Numbered from the stretch's first letter, positions 48,901-57,715 are shown. The stretch: DNA of 64,000 nt from Saturnia japonica (GCA_033032175.1 CM065307.1:8246001-8310000), one strand, 5' to 3'. Notes: generated by a model not told the origin, from the letters alone. A program made the numbers and translations.

Positions 48901-51900
48901 AAATACCTTATATGTATATAATTTTTATACAAAATGAACAAAAAAAAAAGCCAGTGAAAACTTAATTTATTTTTAATTTAGAAAAAGTAGGTACTACATA
49001 TATTATCAGATAATAAAGTGCCAAAAAAGGACCTATGCCTAACCTATAGCACAGTCCGCCATTGGCGATATGTGCCAACAATTTTAAATAAATAATAAAC
49101 TAGATACATTTAAATATATTATAGAAATAATATTTTCTGGAAAAAAACTTAAGAATTTAGCATGTATCTATTTAACAATAGGGACTGCCCTATTCAAGGT
49201 CCGTGAAAGATAATTAGCATATATTATTATTGTTACACCCGTGGGTAATAAAAATGCCGATGATTGACGTGAAGAAGTTTTATTCGAACTCCACACAGTT
49301 ACAAATCACACGTATTCATAACACTGTTATTTATTTCATTGTGGTTTCACTTCCTTTTATCGCTCGTTGTTATCGCTTTGTCATTCAAAACTAAACTACT
49401 CCGGCGCCGCGCCTCTGCCGCTTAAATACCTACTCTAAACGATCGCAGAAAAATCGTGAATCATCGCTATCTTTCTCGACGTTTAGTTGCTATGCTTACT
49501 CGATGACGTAATCGAGGCGACAAGCCCTATACATGTGTGTGTAAAATGTGATGTTTACACAATCATGCGCCGCGGTTGTTTTATGACGCGAACATTATTT
49601 CGAAGTACTGAAAATGTTGTAGCCGCTTCGAGACACTTCGGGAACAGGATTTTTCTATCTTTTTAATCGGGTTGTAACAGGTCGCAACATTATTGTAAGA
49701 CCTGACTGTACAATACATGACATCAAATAAATGACGATCAATGTCATTATTCTTTACAGCTCCTGAAATGGAAGAATTACATGATTTAACGAAACAGTAT
49801 TACGATATGCGCGATGAGCTGAAGGAGGTTAATAGTAAATTAGTGATCTTTGAGCAACTCGTCGCGGACACAAACTCTCGCCTCACGATGCTCACCGACA
49901 AGTGCAATCAGTTAACTGCCAAACAGTATGTATTCTACTTTATTACAGTTATAACTTATTGAAAAAGAGTCATCTTAGTAAATTCCAGAATTAATGCATC
50001 TCTCTATTGCCTCCTCGTTAAATGAATTTGATACGAATACTGTGGTGTTTTCAGTTAAACGAAAAGCAATAAGTACCTATATTAATAGCTATAATATCCA
50101 CATGATCGCATAGATGGCGTTATTGGCAATATTTACTTTTCTATTTCTTTATTTTAACTTTTAACTATGTGTATGCAAATAGTGTTCAAATCGATTGTAA
50201 TAAATGGAACTATTCTATAATAAATATGAATTTAAAAAATGATTAATTATTTGAAAATATTCGAACTATTAAAATTATTTGAGTAATCCATATTGTTTGA
50301 ATGATTCGAATTATTCAAATTGATTGAATATACACCTCGACATACGAATCTAATTATTTGATTCGATTCGTCGACGAATATTTCGTATATTCGCATCTCA
50401 TATTGTAAGAGAATGTCTTACAATAATGCTTGTATAGGTTATCCATATGTTGTATTACTGTTCTATTTAATTTTTTCAATTTGTCCCCGCGGATATAGTT
50501 TAAATTATAGGTTAAAAAGTTTTACCTGATAATCTTAAAATAAATAACCAGATCAGAAACGGAGAGTGAACTGGAGAGCTCTAAAGAACGTAAGTTGCGG
50601 CAAGAGGCGAGGCTGCAGAGCGCACGCGATATCGTCAAACATAACGCGAAGCGCGCACGGAAATTAGTCGAAGGCATAGATGACTGGCGAATATTCCAAG
50701 TTAGTGAAGCACTTTTAAATAACATTTGGATTAGGTAGCTTTTATTCATGGCCGGATTTAAAGGTTGGGATGCCCTGTGGCAACAAAGAAATGTGGGCCC
50801 TGAATAAATTTGGATATGAATATGCTTTAAGAGGTTTAAAAAAGTGCTTCGTTATTGTGAATTTTCTTGTCATCACTATGTTATCTTTTAGTTATAAATA
50901 AAAACGCTCCTGTTGCCTTCCTTAAATTTGATCCTGCTTCTTTTAGGGGTTTCGCCCCCGGTTAAGCCACTTTTATTTACTGTTTAATAAAATTTAACCC
51001 TTAGTATTAGAAGAAAAAACTTGAATGATATAGGACCAATGGCATAGTTAGCATGGGTGATACCCGGGGTGGTCAATCGCGATTCTCTAGAGCAGAAGAA
51101 GGTGTAATATGTTGGTTTTCCAGGTGGAAGATATTTTTGTTGAAAAAGTAAATTTATAGTTTTCATAGTTTGCTTGCCCCTTAGCTAGGCCATTTTAAAT
51201 GACCGTGTCGCTTCTAGTACTTCAGACTAACGTCTAACAAAAATACCATTAAAAACTGTTGTGTAAATGCTGGCCTAAAAATACAAGACACAATTTATCT
51301 TACAAAGCATAGTGCTGTTATTAGATAAAAATAATGTAGATGTCGGTCTGGGTCCGTGACTACGCGGAGGCGGCGTACAGCGCGTTGCATGCGCTCGTGG
51401 AGACGTGCGCGTTCGCCCCGCCCGCCGCTGCGCACCTCGCCGCGCTTGTCGCTGCTACTGACATCCGTTCGCACTTGTCGCGGCACCAACGACGTCTGCA
51501 GCTCTTCATACAGAGGTATATTACATAACTACAAATGGTGGACCATTTTTTTATGATTATTCATATTGATCCCTTCAGAATCTTGATCCGCATACTAAAT
51601 TAAAAAAAAAAAACCTTTTTACCCGACTGCGTAACAGGAGTATTATGTTTTTAGAGCATACTACTCGTGCGCGATAACTTGAGACCCGCGCGGAATGCGA
51701 CTCTCCACCAGCTTCCCCGATGACACCCGCGTTGTACAGCGCGCAACGCCATTATTTAATATAGTTTTTTTAGTCTCTTACTATACTAAGCTAGTTGTGT
51801 TCTTTTTTTGTTCTCTGTACCAGGACCCGACAATGACGTCACCGCGCTCAGGTCTCAACTTATCGCGCACGAGTAGTATGTATGTATGTCTATTATCATG

Positions 51901-54900
51901 TGAGGTATCGTTAGATTCGTCTTAATTGTGGGAGTGACATACGCTGTGTAATATTTAAGTACGACGTCTGGAAATTAAATAAAAAGCTAAAATAGAAAAT
52001 TATTTTTTTAGCCAAGTGGTTTTGTTGCAGTCGGGTTTTTAGTTTCTTTTTGAAATATTCTATATGTTTTAGCATTTGACCACAATCTCACCTCATGTGG
52101 TTCAAGACGGTAACACGCTAAGCCGAGAAGGGAGGACCGGCTCTTGAGTGCAACTACCGGGTCACAGATTTTCAAATTTCGTGTGGTAGATATCGTGTAC
52201 ATTATTAGAAAGTAATAGATCTACGTTGGTGTAAACACCGTACTATGATTTCATGACGATGTTTTCCTACACTGAAATCTCAGATTCATTGCAAGGATTC
52301 GGAATCACTCGATCGACATGGTGTCCGCACATGCTATCACGCCATAATTCCTCTAAAAGTCTAAACATATAAAACATTAATTGTGAAAATTTATTTACAG
52401 AATTGTTGCAGACGCTTCATCTACAACGGTGAAGGATTCTTACTTCGAATTAGATGGTACCGCTTACAATCTATTATACCAATTTGATATAACATAGCAT
52501 GTAAATATGTTTATATTTTATTGATAGAGATGCTACTTTACGAAAATCCATCTGAAATAGTTCGCTAGTTGCGCATGGAATTGTTTAACAGCTGTTAATT
52601 ACCTCTATAATTAAGTAGTGTAATGACCACAATCGATTAAATTGTTTAAATAACGTGAGTTGACTTAGGATACCTCGGTGAGGAGCGAAACACTTCTCAC
52701 TTACATAGTTATGGTAATAGCTATCGATCAGTTCCTTACGGAAGTAGAAAGTACCAGAGAGTAAAAAGGGAGAATGATTATGTTAATATAACCACGATTA
52801 AATGTTGTTTTATTTTTCGATATTACCATATCTTTTTTGTAAGCTTAAAATAGAATTTTTAAAGACAACTTTATCCTGAGTTCCTGGCAATGAATTCCTG
52901 TACTGCAGAAACCACTGCTTCATTGTCTTCTTAGAAACTTCTTCAACTTCGGAGTAGATAGAAATTACTAGGGGAAAGGTTTGGTGAAAACGGAGGATGC
53001 CTGGATGCTCAAATATTAGGTGCTTACATATGAAATTAGCGTTTTATATGGTAAAAGTAAAATGAAAAAAATATTATGAAATTATACATTTAATCAATCG
53101 AAGTATGTACCATTATTGTCTATGTACTTTCGCCATTTTAAAGGTAATTCATTGATTCCATTGCTGAAAAAATTGTAGGAGCAAGAATCAATAAATTCTT
53201 TGAAGGCAGTTTGGACAGCCTCATCGGAATTGAATAAACTAATTGCAAGAAATTGTCCAAATTCCGAATAAAGGGGTAATCAGTTGGAGCAATGTCCGGG
53301 GAATATGGTGGGTTACGGAGATATTCCAACCGCAGTTCAGGGATTCAAAATTCCCTCGTTATTGTGTAGGTTGAGTAATGTAATGCAGAACTCGATAGGT
53401 GTTTTTTGGCGTGCTTCAGTCAATTCATGCGGTACCCATTTCTCGAGCTTTTTCACATTTCCTGTTTTCTTCAAATGAATAATTTTTTTCGTATCGCTCA
53501 CACCGAAACCTGCCGCTAACCCTTATTTGGTTTGCGAATGATCCGCTTCAACGATCCACCTTTGATTCTTAATTTTCTCCAGCCGTCCATGGGGTTTGTT
53601 TCGTAGGTCAAAATTTCCAGAACGAAAACGTTGGAACCAAAAACGTACCGTGTTTTCTTTTACAGTAGCTTTCCCATACACATCATTAATCCTTCGAGCT
53701 GATTCTGCAGCGCTGATGCCACAATGGAACTTATATTCGTAAATAAGACGATATTTTAAATTTTCTATTTTGTGAAAAGAACGATGTCAAAGAAAAATAA
53801 AATGGTGAGAAAACAAATGAATAACTAAATTCAAAACACAAATACACAAGCCTAAATTTGGAATAAATTTGAATTCGGAATTTCTAACCAGACGTCAGAT
53901 ATTTGAGATCAAAGTGACCAGTTCAACAAAATGCAAATTTCATATGTAAAGACCTAATATTTCAAAGCCAGCATCATGTATTGAATAAGTTACGAAAAAG
54001 TCATTTTATAAAATTGTTTTTGTCCCAGAATCGGTGTTCTCGACTTCGTCTGAATCCATTAAGAGCGGTGTGAGTATCGCAAGCGGATTCACGAAACGAC
54101 TCTCGGCTTTTCGCAGGACGCTTGCCCCCAAGATACAGGAAACATCGGTACATCCTAATTTCTTCAGTTTTTCCCTGATTTCATTGTTTTCTTCATAATA
54201 TAAAAACAGGGCATTAATTCAGAATTTCTTACAAATATTTGATATATCAGTGAATTGCTTGTCATATTGGTCTAACTCATATAAAGTCACATAAAATAAC
54301 ATCGTTTTTTAGTAACATTAAATGCAATCTACTTTTTTTTTTTATTGTGACACAACACTAGTTTTTTTAGGAATGAGAGATTGCCAGTTTTCTGATAAAC
54401 CAATATAAATTATTCTGTAACAATGGATTTCACGTGATATACCAGTAAATGATCAAAACTATTTCAATCCTAAAAACTTCAACATAAAAATTATAAAATA
54501 TGTATCTTGCTATATTTAATGTTAATTACCTTATTTTCAGCTCATTGACGCTATACCAGAACAAGGTAGAAAATACTTTTTCAATCTATAGTACATTTAT
54601 AACAAAATTTTAGTTATTTGTGATTGTAGGACTCACGTAAAAACTAATGAATTGTTTCTTATTGAGCTTTCATATAAATAGAGTAACATTTAGTTTATCG
54701 TAATCTACATTCAATAACAAAATATACAAATTTTTAATTTTCAAACACTACAATTTTATTGCGGTAAAGATCAAAAAATCATTAACCTTTTTTTAATTGA
54801 GGATTGTGAGTTTACCTAAGAATTAAAATTAAGCGGTATCGATGAATCCTCCAAATATATGGTTTTTTTTGTTTCGAGCCTATTTCTAGATTAAACTGCA

Positions 54901-55183
54901 ACTCGAGTATGATAAACCTTTGCAACACTGGAGCAACTTTTGTATAAAAAAATCTTTTCCATATTTTATACTAAAAGTTGTACTAATGTTAGCATTTATA
55001 GCTAGAGGTTTAGATATATGAATTATAAATTTTACTCATTTAACTTGTAATTAATTATTAACGTTTATTTGTGTAGCTCGTCGGTCGACGGTATCCCTGC
55101 GTGTGGTAACGCTCGGCTTTGAAGAATCTACAACTAAGATAATGCCCAGCACGACTATGCAATCCCGCAAGTCTTTACGATAA
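24979..55183 (+). CDS. CCDC39: Coiled-coil domain-containing protein 39 (axonemal ruler), 24 exons
   Basis: Exons: 24979..25106, 25319..25427, 27458..27605, 27832..28028, 29279..29398, 30124..30225, 30288..30479, 31941..32066, 32328..32417, 34137..34263, 35046..35134, 42695..42792, 44908..45037, 45533..45727, 46421..46560, 46744..46819, 47949..48108, 49760..49925, 50552..50699, 51340..51515, 52401..52456, 54029..54147, 54541..54565, 55077..55183. All junctions are GT-AG and stay in frame: 3024 nt, 1007 residues (human CCDC39, from memory, is 941). The product is nearly all coiled coil, with a Ser/Thr/Arg-rich tail. Ordered similarity to CCDC39 includes the N-terminal W..G..IP(L/V)AN block, LQEWRAALERNAGD in exon 4, and LKKRYDILIG in exons 15-16. 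CCDC39 with CCDC40 sets the 96-nm repeat on axonemal doublets, placing radial spokes, inner dynein arms and the nexin-dynein regulatory complex; in moths it would act in sperm flagella. Weakest junction: the exon 3 donor (GTATTA). Confidence 0.93.
25428..27457 (+). other. CCDC39 intron 2
   Basis: 2030 bp between exons 2 and 3. Apart from the MITE at 26666..27260 it is AT-rich DNA in which I see no gene. Confidence 0.7.
26666..27260. mobile_element. PIF/Harbinger-type MITE in CCDC39 intron 2
   Basis: 595 bp. The left end reads TGCCCAGTTTCTGAGGTAC; the right end, reversed, reads TACTCAGTTTCTGAGGTTC. The two share the perfect 13-bp core CAGTTTCTGAGGT (26670..26682, 27244..27256). TAA stands immediately outside both ends (26663..26665, 27261..27263), which fits the 3-bp TWA target site of PIF/Harbinger elements. 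No coding capacity. Confidence 0.75.
28599..29210 (-). mobile_element. Short Helitron, copy D, carrying a 107-bp insertion
   Basis: Read on the minus strand the ends are TCTATAC (29210) and CAGCTAG (28599), flanked by A and T as for copy C. The copy aligns along its length with copy C except for an extra 107 bp at 28912..29018. It lies in CCDC39 intron 4. Confidence 0.85.
28912..29018 (+). mobile_element. Possible tiny solo LTR inserted in Helitron copy D
   Basis: The 107 bp absent from the sister Helitron copies start TGTTATGTATTTG and end CTCACTATACA. They contain AATAAAG and a TTGGAACTCAAC segment. TG...CA ends, a polyadenylation signal and small size fit a solo LTR of a miniature or copia-like element. 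I could not find a clean target duplication, so the exact ends are uncertain by a few bases. Confidence 0.5.
30545..30910 (+). pseudogene. LINE ORF2 C-terminal fragment with zinc finger, in CCDC39 intron 7
   Basis: Across several frames the plus strand reads like the end of a LINE ORF2: WGHLSRIPVE..., then HFLRYKGVQKRQYEAM (typically LRYKDV.KRD.KA), and finally CPHCGSMFTAKIGYISHIRA, a C2H2-type knuckle seen at the C-terminus of many insect LINE proteins. Stops and frame changes show it is dead. A relative of the last block occurs at 62750..62830. It lies between exons 7 and 8, whose splice sites remain intact. Confidence 0.7.
31140..31400. repeat. Degenerate tandem repeat in CCDC39 intron 7
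   Basis: Three related blocks begin near 31153, 31259 and 31323, each with GGAACG(C/T)G.(C/T)..AACC and followed by a TATTATTG/TATTACTG-like A/T stretch. Spacing is uneven (about 105 and 65 bp). Open frames on both strands here come from the repetition. Confidence 0.45.
31590..31757 (-). mobile_element. Helitron-like 5' fragment of a second family
   Basis: On the minus strand the block starts around TCCGTACTAATAATATAAAT and continues GCGAAAGTAACTCTGTC ... TTTCTGTCTGTTTGTTACG ... CCGCAGATACGATTTTGAT. This is the well-known 5' region of short lepidopteran Helitrons. A possible degraded 3' part (CCGACGAAGTCGCAGGTATC, minus) lies near 30985..31010. Confidence 0.6.
32418..34136 (+). other. CCDC39 intron 9
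   Basis: 1719 bp. Two GC-richer blocks (32690..32900 and 33245..33480) share words such as TTCGCAAAC, ACGCG and TACTCGC..CG in opposite orientation, separated by AT-rich DNA. They may be arms of an old inverted-repeat element, but I could not trace continuous terminal repeats. A MITE copy follows at 33735..33975. Confidence 0.45.
33735..33975 (-). mobile_element. MITE-like element, partial second copy
   Basis: In reverse this matches 22129..22330: GATGTGTAACATCTA at the start, CGGTTGTTGGACACAATTTTGG, AGACAGACTGGATCATTTCA, AAAGTGGTTGGTTGTGATCGCGATC, then AAATAAACATCATCACAGTG. The other end of the element is missing or diverged. It lies in CCDC39 intron 9. Confidence 0.7.
34497..34810 (+). mobile_element. 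Short Helitron, copy E (5'-truncated)
   Basis: It starts within the family (TTAGGGTTCTACGCAAATAAAAG), continues through TTCGGGCGTTTAAATGG and ends CGCGGGTACAGCTAG followed by T. It lies in CCDC39 intron 10. Confidence 0.8.
34833..34970 (+). repeat. SINE/LINE-tail repeat, copy 1
   Basis: The blocks TGGACCACAAAATC, TGTTAAGTGGCGATGTGGCC and GATGGTAACACGCTAAGCC recur at 47465..47720 and 52070..52330. They resemble a common lepidopteran retroposon tail that I recall as GACCACAATCTCACC...AAGTGA.GATG. The family name is not certain. Confidence 0.6.
35695..36620 (+). pseudogene. Jockey-type LINE remnant: ORF1 gag fused to an RT scrap
   Basis: The plus strand, in shifting frames, reads as a jockey ORF1: YTSARNTAMGIQITVSTSD near 35770; VVIRRIPTEISTKEVLESLK near 35910; MVVAILEKTPEGKSTLNDRT (36014) with a gag-like PPYKN.MPLQC(L)NRQLYG; then the zinc knuckles RCIKCLDDH and CFLYGQTGHPANY (36190..36300), the second lacking one cysteine. 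It then jumps to reverse transcriptase pieces: INALKSKKSSGPNWI at 36400 and YADETVIYA ... RAIIIIGRWFCRWRI at 36490..36605. Most of ORF2 is therefore deleted between these pieces. Stops and frameshifts are frequent. Confidence 0.82.
36953..36997. repeat. Stem-loop with 10-bp perfect stem
   Basis: GTTGGGGGTA (36953..36962) pairs with TACCCCCAAC (36988..36997) around a 25-base AT-rich loop. It lies near the presumed 3' end of R1-like LINE copy 2 and could be part of its 3' untranslated structure. Role unknown. Confidence 0.55.
36998..38805 (-). mobile_element. R1-like LINE copy 2, internally deleted
   Basis: The 5' end (minus strand) is at 38805, starting GGTGAGAATAGACG, directly after the poly(A) of copy 1. 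A 5' untranslated region runs to the ATG at 38158 (MEKSVVGEFMGDS), followed by about 65 codons of ORF1. The sequence then passes through frame changes to ORF2 pieces: WEELLQTLDGD (near 37740), RIICYADDTLVVAQG with the catalytic YADD (near 37600), ATQRVVALKAIRGYRSVSAG (near 37440) and FCEEVISQKEAAERAR, the C-terminus, ending near 37141. Most of ORF1, the endonuclease and half of the reverse transcriptase are deleted. The exact 3' end is not clear. Confidence 0.8.
38806..41369 (-). mobile_element. R1-like LINE copy 1, ORF1 kept and ORF2 deleted
   Basis: The 5' end (41369) starts with the same GGTGAGAATAGACG block as copy 2, and the first 65 bp match copy 2 closely (41305..41369 against 38740..38805). 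ORF1 follows (41072..39148). After ORF1 there are only about 330 bp, which end in a typical LINE 3' tail (GTGAGTAGGAGTCTCACATAA, CATGACGGGTTTATCCACGT) and nine A residues (38806..38814). ORF2 is missing. The poly(A) abuts the first base of copy 2, giving a head-to-tail tandem. Confidence 0.8.
39148..41072 (-). pseudogene. R1-like LINE ORF1 (gag) with three zinc knuckles
   Basis: Two long frames (41072..40113 and 40020..39148) make one gag-like protein of about 640 residues. A frame change near 40170..40185, in the KRARG/KRPKS region, and one in-frame stop at 40027..40029 separate them. The first half has a coiled-coil segment (LLRCEKRRLCQEVESLKAEL). The second half has a basic stretch, a gag-like RNA-binding region, and CCHC knuckles CFRCLDVGHTRPLC, CFRCGQPGQKALQC (with Gln in place of His) and a third CALCADAG...C. 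High GC and long open frames on both strands reflect the GC-rich codons. This is RNA-binding protein of a LINE, antisense to CCDC39. Confidence 0.85.
41566..41640. repeat. AT microsatellite with an imperfect long hairpin
   Basis: An (AT)n run at 41566..41583 leads into TATATACACGTGTTCCTTCC, which pairs imperfectly with GGAAGGCAGGGACGTGTATA across the short loop TTCCTCCA. The stem is about 22 bp. It lies upstream (5') of LINE copy 1. Confidence 0.6.
41641..42694. other. Unassigned part of CCDC39 intron 11
   Basis: The part up to 42130 is GC-richer and probably repeat-derived, but I recognise no motif. From 42130 to the exon it is AT-rich. A polypyrimidine tract TTTTCCTTTTCTAG leads directly into exon 12. 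Confidence 0.4.
42793..44907 (+). other. CCDC39 intron 12, nested repeats
   Basis: It contains copy 2 of the dispersed repeat described at 17905..18255, in two pieces (43128..43258 and 44588..44745). Between the pieces are Helitron/SINE-like scraps: GAATCGGTCAAGCCGTTTTGA near 43490, AGATTTTTATGAAATTTTGC near 43930, and an end CCGCGGGGCACCGCTAGT at 44353..44368, where CTAG|T is again a Helitron-type terminus. Confidence 0.6.
45728..46420 (+). other. CCDC39 intron 14
   Basis: 693 bp. It starts with a short jockey-tail scrap (AATAGTGTTATGACGTTCAT, 45757..45776). 45985..46260 is GC-richer and has a tRNA-like word (GTCAGTTCGAATTTC), possibly a SINE remnant. Nothing else seen. Confidence 0.4.
47465..47720 (+). 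repeat. SINE/LINE-tail repeat, copy 2, in CCDC39 intron 16
   Basis: Shares GGCCACAATCTCAC, TTAAGTGACGATGTGGTCCAAG and GGTTTCATCACGATGTTTTC with the copy at 52070..52330. The open frames that cross it are not genes. Confidence 0.6.
48109..49759 (+). other. CCDC39 intron 17
   Basis: 1651 bp, mainly AT-rich with no recognised gene; the solo LTR at 49231..49689 takes up its last third. Confidence 0.7.
49231..49689. mobile_element. Solo LTR with 4-bp target duplication
   Basis: 459 bp beginning TGTTACACCCGTGGG and ending GGTCGCAACA. The ends are short inverted repeats (TGTT...AACA), as in LTRs. TTAT stands directly outside both ends (49227..49230 and 49690..49693). It is GC-richer than the intron around it. 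No internal region is present, so it is a solo LTR left by recombination. A 4-bp duplication fits Ty3/gypsy or BEL/Pao better than copia; the family is otherwise unknown. Confidence 0.78.
50700..51339 (+). other. CCDC39 intron 19
   Basis: 640 bp with no recognised element; a scrap at 50990..51120 has no known match. Confidence 0.4.
51824..51875 (+). other. Exon-like segment in CCDC39 intron 20
   Basis: A pyrimidine-rich tract ending ACCAG precedes it and GTATGT follows it, so it looks like an exon of 52 nt. If it were included after exon 20 it would add three residues after the shared Arg codon and then hit TGA, cutting off the last 100 or so residues. The direct join of exon 20 to 52401 keeps the frame to the end, so I leave this segment out of the main model. 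One of its other frames (MTSPRSGLNLSRTSS) is Ser/Arg-rich like the CCDC39 tail. Confidence 0.35.
52070..52330 (+). repeat. SINE/LINE-tail repeat, copy 3, in CCDC39 intron 20
   Basis: Contains GACCACAATCTCACCTCATG, GACGGTAACACGCTAAGCCGAG and TGATTTCATGACGATGTTTTC, shared with the copies at 34833..34970 and 47465..47720. Confidence 0.6.
53016..53957 (-). mobile_element. Mariner in CCDC39 intron 21, partly deleted
   Basis: 942 bp with ends TTAGGTGCTTACATATGAAAT (left) and the near-complement at the right, flanked by TA (53014..53015, 53958..53959). The minus strand still reads PPYSPDIAPTDYPFIRNL (53138..53329), the block with the third catalytic aspartate. The HDNARPH block and the neighbouring centre are deleted. 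It belongs to the same family as 14791..16075 and 19152..19759. Confidence 0.9.
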
Positions 55184-55403
55184 TTTATATTTATTTTTAA
55201 TACAAATATATTTTGAGATACTAAACAAACATTTGCATGATTGATTGATTTGGTTAGTAATTAATATCATTATGCATGCAACGATTCTTTTTTACTTCGG
55301 GTAGCTACATCACTTTCATTTATTAAAAAATGAGATTATCATAATTCATTTCCGTTAAATTGATGATTGAATTGCTTTTAAATGTTTGTGAAGATAATCT
55401 ATG

Positions 55404-55409
55404 AATAAA
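55404..55409 (+). terminator. Possible polyadenylation signal of CCDC39
   Basis: AATAAA, 220 bases after the CCDC39 stop codon and the first perfect one in that orientation that I see. The DNA is AT-rich, so a chance match is possible. Confidence 0.4.
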
Positions 55410-55684
55410 AGTTAATAACACTATATTATATTGTTTCTATTTATTGTTCTACTTTGTGAAAATATCATTATTATAAATATTAGCATTTTAGCAAATAAAT
55501 ACCACAAAATATTTAGATTATGTTTTTACGGATACTTAATTTCGGGTTGTCACTTTTGGAAAATCTGATTACACCTTTAAATTCTAAATTTAATTTTATA
55601 CCCATTAGTGCAGGAGAAATAATAAGAACTTTTAAACAAATAAACTTAAAAAATGATAAAGACATTTGGGAATGTCAGTAGTAT

Positions 55685-55846
55685 AAGTAGTATAAGTTCG
55701 TGCGCGTTCGTCGTATGATTCCGACTGACGTTGGCGGGAGTGAGTTAGTGCATACGACAACGGGGGCGGGTAATGTAACGAGGAACGGAAACTCGTGCAA
55801 TTGCGTGACGTGGCGGACAGTCACAGTACACTAAAGCAAACAGTAT
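55685..55846 (+). repeat. Left arm of an inverted repeat around a mariner
   Basis: This arm reads AAGTTCGTGCGCG ... GTCGTATGATT ... GACGTTGGCGGGAG ... and ends with ACACTAAAGCAAACAGTAT (55828..55846). The last 19 bases have an exact complement at 57744..57762. The rest matches, less closely, the reverse of 57763..57847. A GC-rich 55-bp stretch is present only in this arm. Confidence 0.65.
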
Positions 55847-56496
55847 AACGTCTTCATACAAACGGCAGAAACAAAATCTAGGTAGGTAAATATCAGCACA
55901 CAATAATCGCGAATACCAATTTACAACTAACAACCCGCCTCGACTTCGCACAACAATCATCCGTCATATTTCCGCCAATTTACATAAAACTTTAAGGAAT
56001 TATACCTATTCATGAACCTTCTTCACGAATCAATCTGTTCATTGATAAAATAAAATCATTGATAAATACAATTGAAATAAAGAGTTTATTTTGTATTATA
56101 ACTTGATGGTATTTTCATTTTTATACGCCATTTGCGTTCTTTTCAAAAAAATTATTTGTACTTATTTTTCTCATTGTGAAAAAGTGGACTTAACCATTTT
56201 TCGAATTGGAGCACACATTATTGTTTTTGATTTATTAAACAATGCATAAAATTTCATTTATATTTAAAAAAAGTTTACATTCTTTTTTAATAACTCACAA
56301 TCGCTTTTGAAATTATAAATAAAAACCCAAGCAGAAATATTTTTTATAAGAACTTACAAAAGCAATAATAATCTATATTAGTGAAAAGATAATCTTGACC
56401 AAGCATTATCCAATACGTAAGGATTTAACCAAAGAAACACAGTCAGAGGGCAGCCCTAGTTCGTGTTTATCTACCGAGCGACTGCAGGTAATCAAT

Positions 56497-57715
56497 AGGT
56501 CGGGGAAAAAGTTTCTTCGCATTTTTATATGAAAACTCAAGACATTTTTTTTTTCAAAGTTTATTTACAGTATATATGTGCCGTTTTGTTCGATGACTTT
56601 CTGCTATTTTGCAGGTAGAGACATTATCCCGTTGCTGTAGAAACTTTGGGACTTCTGATCAAAAAAACGCGACAGATAGTTTTGGCAGGCCTCTCTTGAT
56701 ATTGACCTTACAGAACCTAAAGAATTCTGAAGAGACCGAAACAGGTGCAAGGTCAGGGCTATATAGTGGATACAATAACACCTCCCAGCCAAACTCTCTT
56801 AATTTTTGCTGAGTGGCTAAAAATGTGTGTGGTCTAGCGTTATCGTGATGAAAGACCACACCCTTCCTGTTGATCGATTCCGGCCGGTTCCTCTCAACTG
56901 CTTCCTTTAATCTCATCAGTTGTTGGCAGTAGAGATCTGAATCGAGGGTTTTGCCGGGCGGTAAAAACTCATAATGAACAATGTCCTTCCAGTCCCACCA
57001 TTCACACAGCATCACCTTATTTCGAGTTAGCCTAGGTTTAGCCACAGTCTGTGAAGCCTGGCCGACCTTTTTCGCACGTTCTTGTCGTACGTGATCCACT
57101 TCTCATTGCGAGTTATCAATCTCTTCAAAAACAGCTCGGTTTCATTACGTCTTAATAATTAATCGCAAATGAGTACACGGTTCATAAGGTTTCTTTCAGT
57201 GAGCTCGTGTGGCACCCAAATATCGAGCTTTTTGGTATAGCATACTTTCTTCAAATGGGTTAAAACTGTTTTGTGGTTAATTTTCTACTCGTCACAAGTA
57301 CGATGAGGTCAACATCGTAACTAATGATATGCCGATCTTTCTCCACTTTTTAAAAAATGGCGTCAATTTTATTCGTAACAGGGCTACCAGAGCGAGGTGC
57401 ATCTTTAACACCAATATTTCCGAACTGAAAACGTTTGAACCAACTTTGTGCTACTCTTACTGACACTGCATTAGGTCCCATAAACATAATTTTTTTTCGC
57501 TGCTTGAGTTGCTATTTTGCTTTTTTAGTAATAATATTTTAAAATGTATCGAATTTCTTCATTAGATTCAGTCATTTTTCTGAATGAAAAATAGTGGGGA
57601 ACAACTTTTTTATTTTTTATGTTACCAAAACCAGCCAGATTCAAATAGTACAGCCAAAGAAATTTTATAACAAGTTAATACCTACGTTATGCAAAGAAAC
57701 TTTTTCTCCGACCTT
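56497..57715 (-). mobile_element. Mariner of the cecropia/mellifera type, broken
   Basis: The left end reads AGGTCGGGGAAAAAGTTTC; the right end is the complement of AGGTCGGAGAAAAAGTTTC. The inverted repeats are about 28 bp. TA-rich bases stand outside, but the exact TA duplication is blurred by one base at the right. Length is about 1.2 kb. This family differs from the three mariners with TTAGGTCC ends. Confidence 0.88.
56604..57575 (-). pseudogene. Mariner transposase (cecropia/mellifera type), decayed
   Basis: The probable start is the ATG at 57575 (MTESNEEIRYILKYYY), followed at once by a stop. Later pieces: VMLCEWWDWKDIVHYEFLPP and GVVFHHDNARPHT (second aspartate) in 57099..56700, then LFRSLQNSLGSVRSISRE and FYSNGIMSLPAK at the C-terminus in a different frame. 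The third aspartate block (YSPDLAP) is followed by a frameshift that removes SDYH. Several stops and slips make it inactive. Confidence 0.88.
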
